A stretch of 20,928 nucleotides of DNA from Apostichopus leukothele (Eukaryota; Echinodermata; Holothuroidea; Aspidochirotida; Stichopodidae), in NCBI GenBank assembly GCA_010014835.2, contig JAAAKB020159476.1:1-20928 (forward strand). The letters are read 5' to 3'. Positions 18,146 to 20,928 of this stretch are shown in pieces. The translations under genes and the position numbers were made by a program. The first letter of the stretch is position 1, and every line of letters begins with the position of its first letter. Below the pieces are notes generated by a model. That model saw only the letters and a program-made list of their open reading frames with translations. It ran no database searches and had not been told where the DNA came from.

Positions 18146-20677
18146 CTGTGGACAGAACAGAATTCAACAGCTGTATATAACAAATGAATTCCTGAGGAGT
18201 CCTTAAAAAATTACAGAGAGGAACGATGGCAAAACTGGCATGGCGATGCAAGATCCTGGTCAGTCAGACAGTCTGTGTGTGTTTAACAGACTACTGTACA
18301 TCTAACCAGCCAGTTTAAAGGGAACAAAAACACCAACCATCAGTTTTGGCTTATTCGAATGAGATCTCTGTGAAGAGCAACTATCCTTAACAGGAAAGAA
18401 AAAATCTTGTTCCATTTGGGAGCTATCATAGTTGAAAAGTCAGCTGGTTTGTATATCTGACATGTCATATTGCCACTCGGATCTAAAACCTTGAACAGTT
18501 TAAAACTATCGAAAAACTAGGGTCACGACGGTAGAGTTGAGTCGAGTCACAATCAGTCAGGGCATGGTGATGCTTGGCTCAACCCCAGAGGAAATGTACT
18601 GACGTCCATTAATTGCACTGAACGTTGACTTGCTGTTGACTGGGACCCAAAAGAACTTGGATGAAAATATACCTGAGCCTTGATTAAAGCTTCGAAACAC
18701 GGCTGGAAGTAATCCAAGCGGCCTTCAAAGAACTCTGGAAGTTCCTTCATTAGCTCGTTGTTGAATTTATCAAAAGATTCCTTTGCTGCTTCCAATCCTT
18801 TCTTAGCCTGAAAAGAAAAAAAAGATGTTTGTGAGACACTGAGAGATTAATTAATTTGTAGCACTATGGCACAACTTTTTTACCATCCAAACAAGGGGTG
18901 GGCACGTGGACACAGAGACAAGTTTTGCACCCAATCCATGGGCCACCACACCTAAGGATGTACATCCTATGCAATTTGAATATAAAACCATGAAATTAAA
19001 CCATACAAAAAAATTTTAGACATGCACATTGTCCATCTGCTATGTTGAAATCTCCTTTTACTAGGAGGCCCTGTGCCTATCTACAGACTGCTCAAAGTAC
19101 ACATATTCCATTCATTGAGCTTTGAAGTACCAAAACAAATCATTAAATATTGGCCGTAAAATTCAAGGTCAATGAACTGATGCTACAGTAGTACCTACTG
19201 TAATATAAAGCACTTGACCACTACAGTTGAGGAAGAAACTGCTTTGCGAATGCTGGCTAAAACCGTCTTCACATGAGTTCACATATACTTGAAATGAGTG
19301 ATTTTCAAGTGGTGAAAATGGGTGGTTAACACAAAATATTAAACTTTTGAATGAGCGTTTAAAGATAGAGTTAATATGCTCACTCAAAAATTGTGCTCAA
19401 TTTTGCACTCAAACTACTAAGTAACGTTTATCACGTTAATTACCATAAAGACAAATTGACCAGATCACTATACAGCTATTCTGTACCATCTTACTTACTG
19501 TAGTTAACTTGGCGATATTCTGGCCTGTCCGTTCCTTGTCTTCATACTTTTCAACTTTGACCTGGCAGCGGGTGTACTCCTGTAAACATTGCTCTCGCTT
19601 TTTCAAGACGAGGTAGATGCTTGGGAAGATCAGAGTAAATTTTTTCATGGGTTCCACCATCACTTTTGTTGTCTGCGAATTCTGAAGAAAAAAAGAGAGA
19701 CCAACAACCTTCATGAAGAATCATTTTCAGCTTCTTGCATTCAATATTAGGCATAACATGTCAGATATAAGATCCAGACATATTTTCCTGCCTGATATAT
19801 TGTGTTTACAAGGTTTTCACCCATTTGACCTCTAGTGACCTCAAAAGACCTTTAACCTCCACCAAAATGAATAGATTCTTCTATTCAACATGGGCCATCC
19901 ACATGCCAAGTATCAGATTCATTACTGTTTCATTTCTTGAGATATTGTGGTCACAATGTATTCAGTTTGACATCTGGTGACACCAAAAGACCTTTGACCG
20001 CCACTAAAACCAATGGAATAGAATAAAAGTAAAGGTTTAAGTTCTTACAAGTTTGTGAGTCAGTTCTTCGATCTGGCCGACGGATGTACTTATCAACTCT
20101 AGGGATTTCAGTTCCTCCTCTGTGTTCAAGACGGGACTCGCAGCTAAGTTATGTCCGATTCTACACTGGTGCTTGGAGAGCGTTGCCATGGCTTCCATAC
20201 TCTTCTTCAAGTCCTTGTAAAGTCTCTTTGTTGCATCGTCCAACCTGACAAAAAATTGAAGAGAGAGAGAGAGATGTTCAGCGGAATAATAATGCCACCA
20301 GAATGATGAATCCCTCAGCATTACAGAATTGAAAGCTGAAGGTTTTGCAGTCTTGTATCGTGTTCAAGGCCTTCTTAAAATACCACTTTTGCTTTCGAAT
20401 TAGTTTGTGTATAACGGTACGACCTGGTGGAGTTGTGCCAAAGGTGGGAGTCGGTCAACTGGAGAAAACTTGGTGATCTCTCATGTAAATGACCATTTTA
20501 TCAGTTATCAAATCTCGTATAGCAGAACATATTGCACATCGTTATCTGGATGTTAGAATGGAGGAGCATAGCGGCTTACATACAAAGAGATACAATACAA
20601 ACAACAAAAGTGAGTGAGAGGAATGTGCCGACTTACGCCTCAATCTTTGTCACCTCCCTGCTGAATTCATTCTCCTC
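17993..20677 (-). CDS. BIN3: BIN3, BAR-domain bridging integrator 3, lacking the first coding exon(s)
   Basis: Five minus-strand exons (20677-20637, 20244-20049, 19681-19499, 18807-18673, 18145-17993) join in frame into about 235 residues. Landmarks in order against vertebrate BIN3: EENEFSREV (vertebrate VERDFEREY), LYKDLKKSMEAMATLSK, VEPMKKFTLIFPSI, KRREQ-type KKREQCLQEYTRCQVKVEKY, EDKERTGQNIAKL, FFEGRLDYFQPCFEALIKAQ, and the end RALSIVIDD. Vertebrate BIN3 has 253 residues and ends in RALSIVADD, so only about 20 N-terminal residues (MSWIPFK-type start) are missing, off the right edge. The BAR domain fills most of the chain; family knowledge says it dimerises into a curved membrane-binding helix bundle and acts with Cdc42 and actin (yeast counterpart Hob3/Rvs161). 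All introns are GT-AG. It is transcribed towards FHIP2. Confidence 0.96.
18146..18672 (-). other. BIN3: BIN3 intron, 527 nt
   Basis: GT-AG on the minus strand, phase 0. No element recognised. Confidence 0.88.
18673..18807 (-). CDS. BIN3: BIN3 exon AKKGLEAAKESF to FEALIKAQ
   Basis: The acceptor is TTTCTTTTCAG and the donor GTATAT. Its 45 codons, phase 0 on both sides, contain GRLDYFQPCFEALIKAQ, matching vertebrate SRLDYFQPSFESLIRAQ. Confidence 0.96.
18808..19498 (-). other. BIN3: BIN3 intron, 691 nt
   Basis: GT-AG on the minus strand, phase 0. The 72-codon open frame at 19169-19387 has no recognisable family and lies wholly inside the intron. Nothing else seen. Confidence 0.88.
19499..19681 (-). 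CDS. BIN3: BIN3 exon VEPMKKFTLIFPSI to QNIAKLTT
   Basis: The acceptor is TTTTTTTCTTCAG and the donor GTAAGT. Its 61 codons, phase 0 on both sides, include VEPMKKF, KKREQCLQEY and KVEKYEDKERTG, the most family-specific part of the BAR core. Confidence 0.96.
19808..20025. repeat. Diverged tandem repeat, period about 145 nt, TGACCT-rich
   Basis: Two units align from 19808 (ACAAGGTTTTCACCCATTTG) and 19953 (ACAATGTATTCAGTTTGACA). Both continue with a TGAC-type pair, then CAAAAGACCTTTAACC or CCAAAAGACCTTTGACC, then a CCACCAAAA or CCACTAAAA block and AATGAATAG or CCAATGGAATAG. The second unit is cut short at about 20025. The style is that of a dispersed satellite-like repeat. I cannot name the family from sequence alone. 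Confidence 0.65.
19826..19841 (-). promoter_or_regulatory. Perfect DR4 repeat of AGGTCA inside the intronic repeat
   Basis: TGACCT-CTAG-TGACCT reads AGGTCA-CTAG-AGGTCA on the minus strand. The matching place in the second unit (TGACATCTGGTGACAC) is decayed, so the site belongs to the repeat consensus or arose in one copy. Confidence 0.3.
20049..20244 (-). CDS. BIN3: BIN3 exon LDDATKRLYKDLKKS to LTHKL
   Basis: The acceptor is TTTTTTGTCAG and the donor GTAAGA. One base plus 65 codons form the first long BAR helix, with the conserved LxKDxKKSxxA pattern. The apparent continuation upstream of 20244 (FFVR) is intron read-through. Confidence 0.94.
20245..20636 (-). other. BIN3: BIN3 intron, 392 nt
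   Basis: GT-AG on the minus strand, interrupting a codon after its second base. A short GA run sits at about 20259-20273. Nothing else seen. Confidence 0.88.
20637..20677 (-). CDS. BIN3: BIN3 exon EENEFSREVTKIE, start of BAR domain
   Basis: The minus-strand acceptor is TTTTTACAG and the donor GTAAG. It holds 13 codons plus GC of a split Ala codon completed by G at 20244. The exon enters at phase 0. No initiator MSWIPF-like exon is seen in 20678-20928. Confidence 0.88.
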
Positions 20678-20928
20678 CTGTAAAAACAGAAACATAATAT
20701 TCATATCTATGTGGTTTACAGAGCATTTGACCGTAGGTCAGGACATAAGGTATTAAAGGAGAAACAAAACCCAAAAACATATACCAGTCTATAAGGAAGA
20801 TAAAACTGTCATAGACAACTTCAGCAAATAGCTAAGACAAATCTTATTAAACTTGGCAAATATTACAAATTTAATGGAAGGGGGGAGAGAGGGGAGAGGG
20901 GGGGTGGGGGTTCACACACAATAATGAA
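20678..20928 (-). other. BIN3: BIN3 5' intron, partial
   Basis: Intronic sequence upstream of the first visible BIN3 exon, with a G-rich tract at its outer edge. No MSWIPF-like start exon is present. Confidence 0.7.
20880..20910 (+). repeat. G-rich tract with quadruplex potential
   Basis: Runs of G6, G4, G7 and G5 with loops of one to five bases meet the quadruplex pattern. Here the G strand is the plus strand, which is the template strand of BIN3. Confidence 0.7.

Larger units (their letters stand above)
19682..20048 (-). other. BIN3: BIN3 intron, 367 nt, largely filled by a repeat
   Basis: GT-AG on the minus strand, phase 0. Most of it is the diverged tandem repeat at 19808-20025. Confidence 0.88.

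Noticed and set aside
19436-19754. Minus open frames of 92 and 67 codons taken as separate genes
   Set aside because: The first is the BIN3 exon 19499-19681 with intron read-through at both ends; the second is its shifted-frame shadow.
20532-20756. 74-codon plus frame
   Set aside because: It is antisense to the BIN3 exon at 20637-20677 and flanking intron.

Overview
This window is animal nuclear DNA. It is AT-rich (roughly two thirds A+T by eye), rich in introns, homopolymer G/C and T tracts and microsatellites, and it holds no bacterial-style operon. Two conserved protein genes are readable exon by exon with consistent splice phases. Their closeness to vertebrate proteins, together with dispersed TGACCT-rich repeats and a tRNA-derived SINE head, suggests a marine invertebrate, perhaps an echinoderm. 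That placement is a low-confidence inference.

Left half, plus strand: the last five coding exons (1263-1350, 1960-2103, 3159-3299, 3554-3657, 9472-9577) of an FHIP2-type gene (FAM160B1/FAM160B2 family). Together they encode about 194 C-terminal residues of a protein that is usually about 740-765 residues long. Earlier exons lie upstream of the window, apart from two weak candidates at 615-682 and 1123-1133. The last intron is 5.8 kb. The first AATAAA after the stop is at 13120, so the 3' UTR could be about 3.5 kb.

Right half, minus strand: five exons of BIN3 (20677 down to 17993), encoding about 235 of the expected 250 or so residues. Only the first coding exon(s) are missing, off the right edge. 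The first minus-strand AATAAA after its stop is at 14435-14440, so its 3' UTR could also be about 3.5 kb. The two genes are therefore convergent, with candidate 3' ends about 1-1.3 kb apart.

Known roles of the families: FHIP proteins join FTS and Hook adaptors to link dynein to cargo, and BIN3 is a BAR-domain protein acting at membranes and actin. No shared pathway is implied by position. In human, FHIP2B and BIN3 both map to 8p21.3, so their adjacency here may be retained ancient linkage.

The rest is introns, UTRs and a short intergenic gap. It contains a SINE-like tRNA head at the left edge, a foldback hairpin, several G-quadruplex-type tracts, a CA/CG alternating tract, and a diverged tandem repeat carrying DR4-type TGACCT pairs. 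I see no sign of a wholly new biological system. The best leads are the convergent gene pair, the repeat-borne DR4 sites and the possible FHIP2 microexon.
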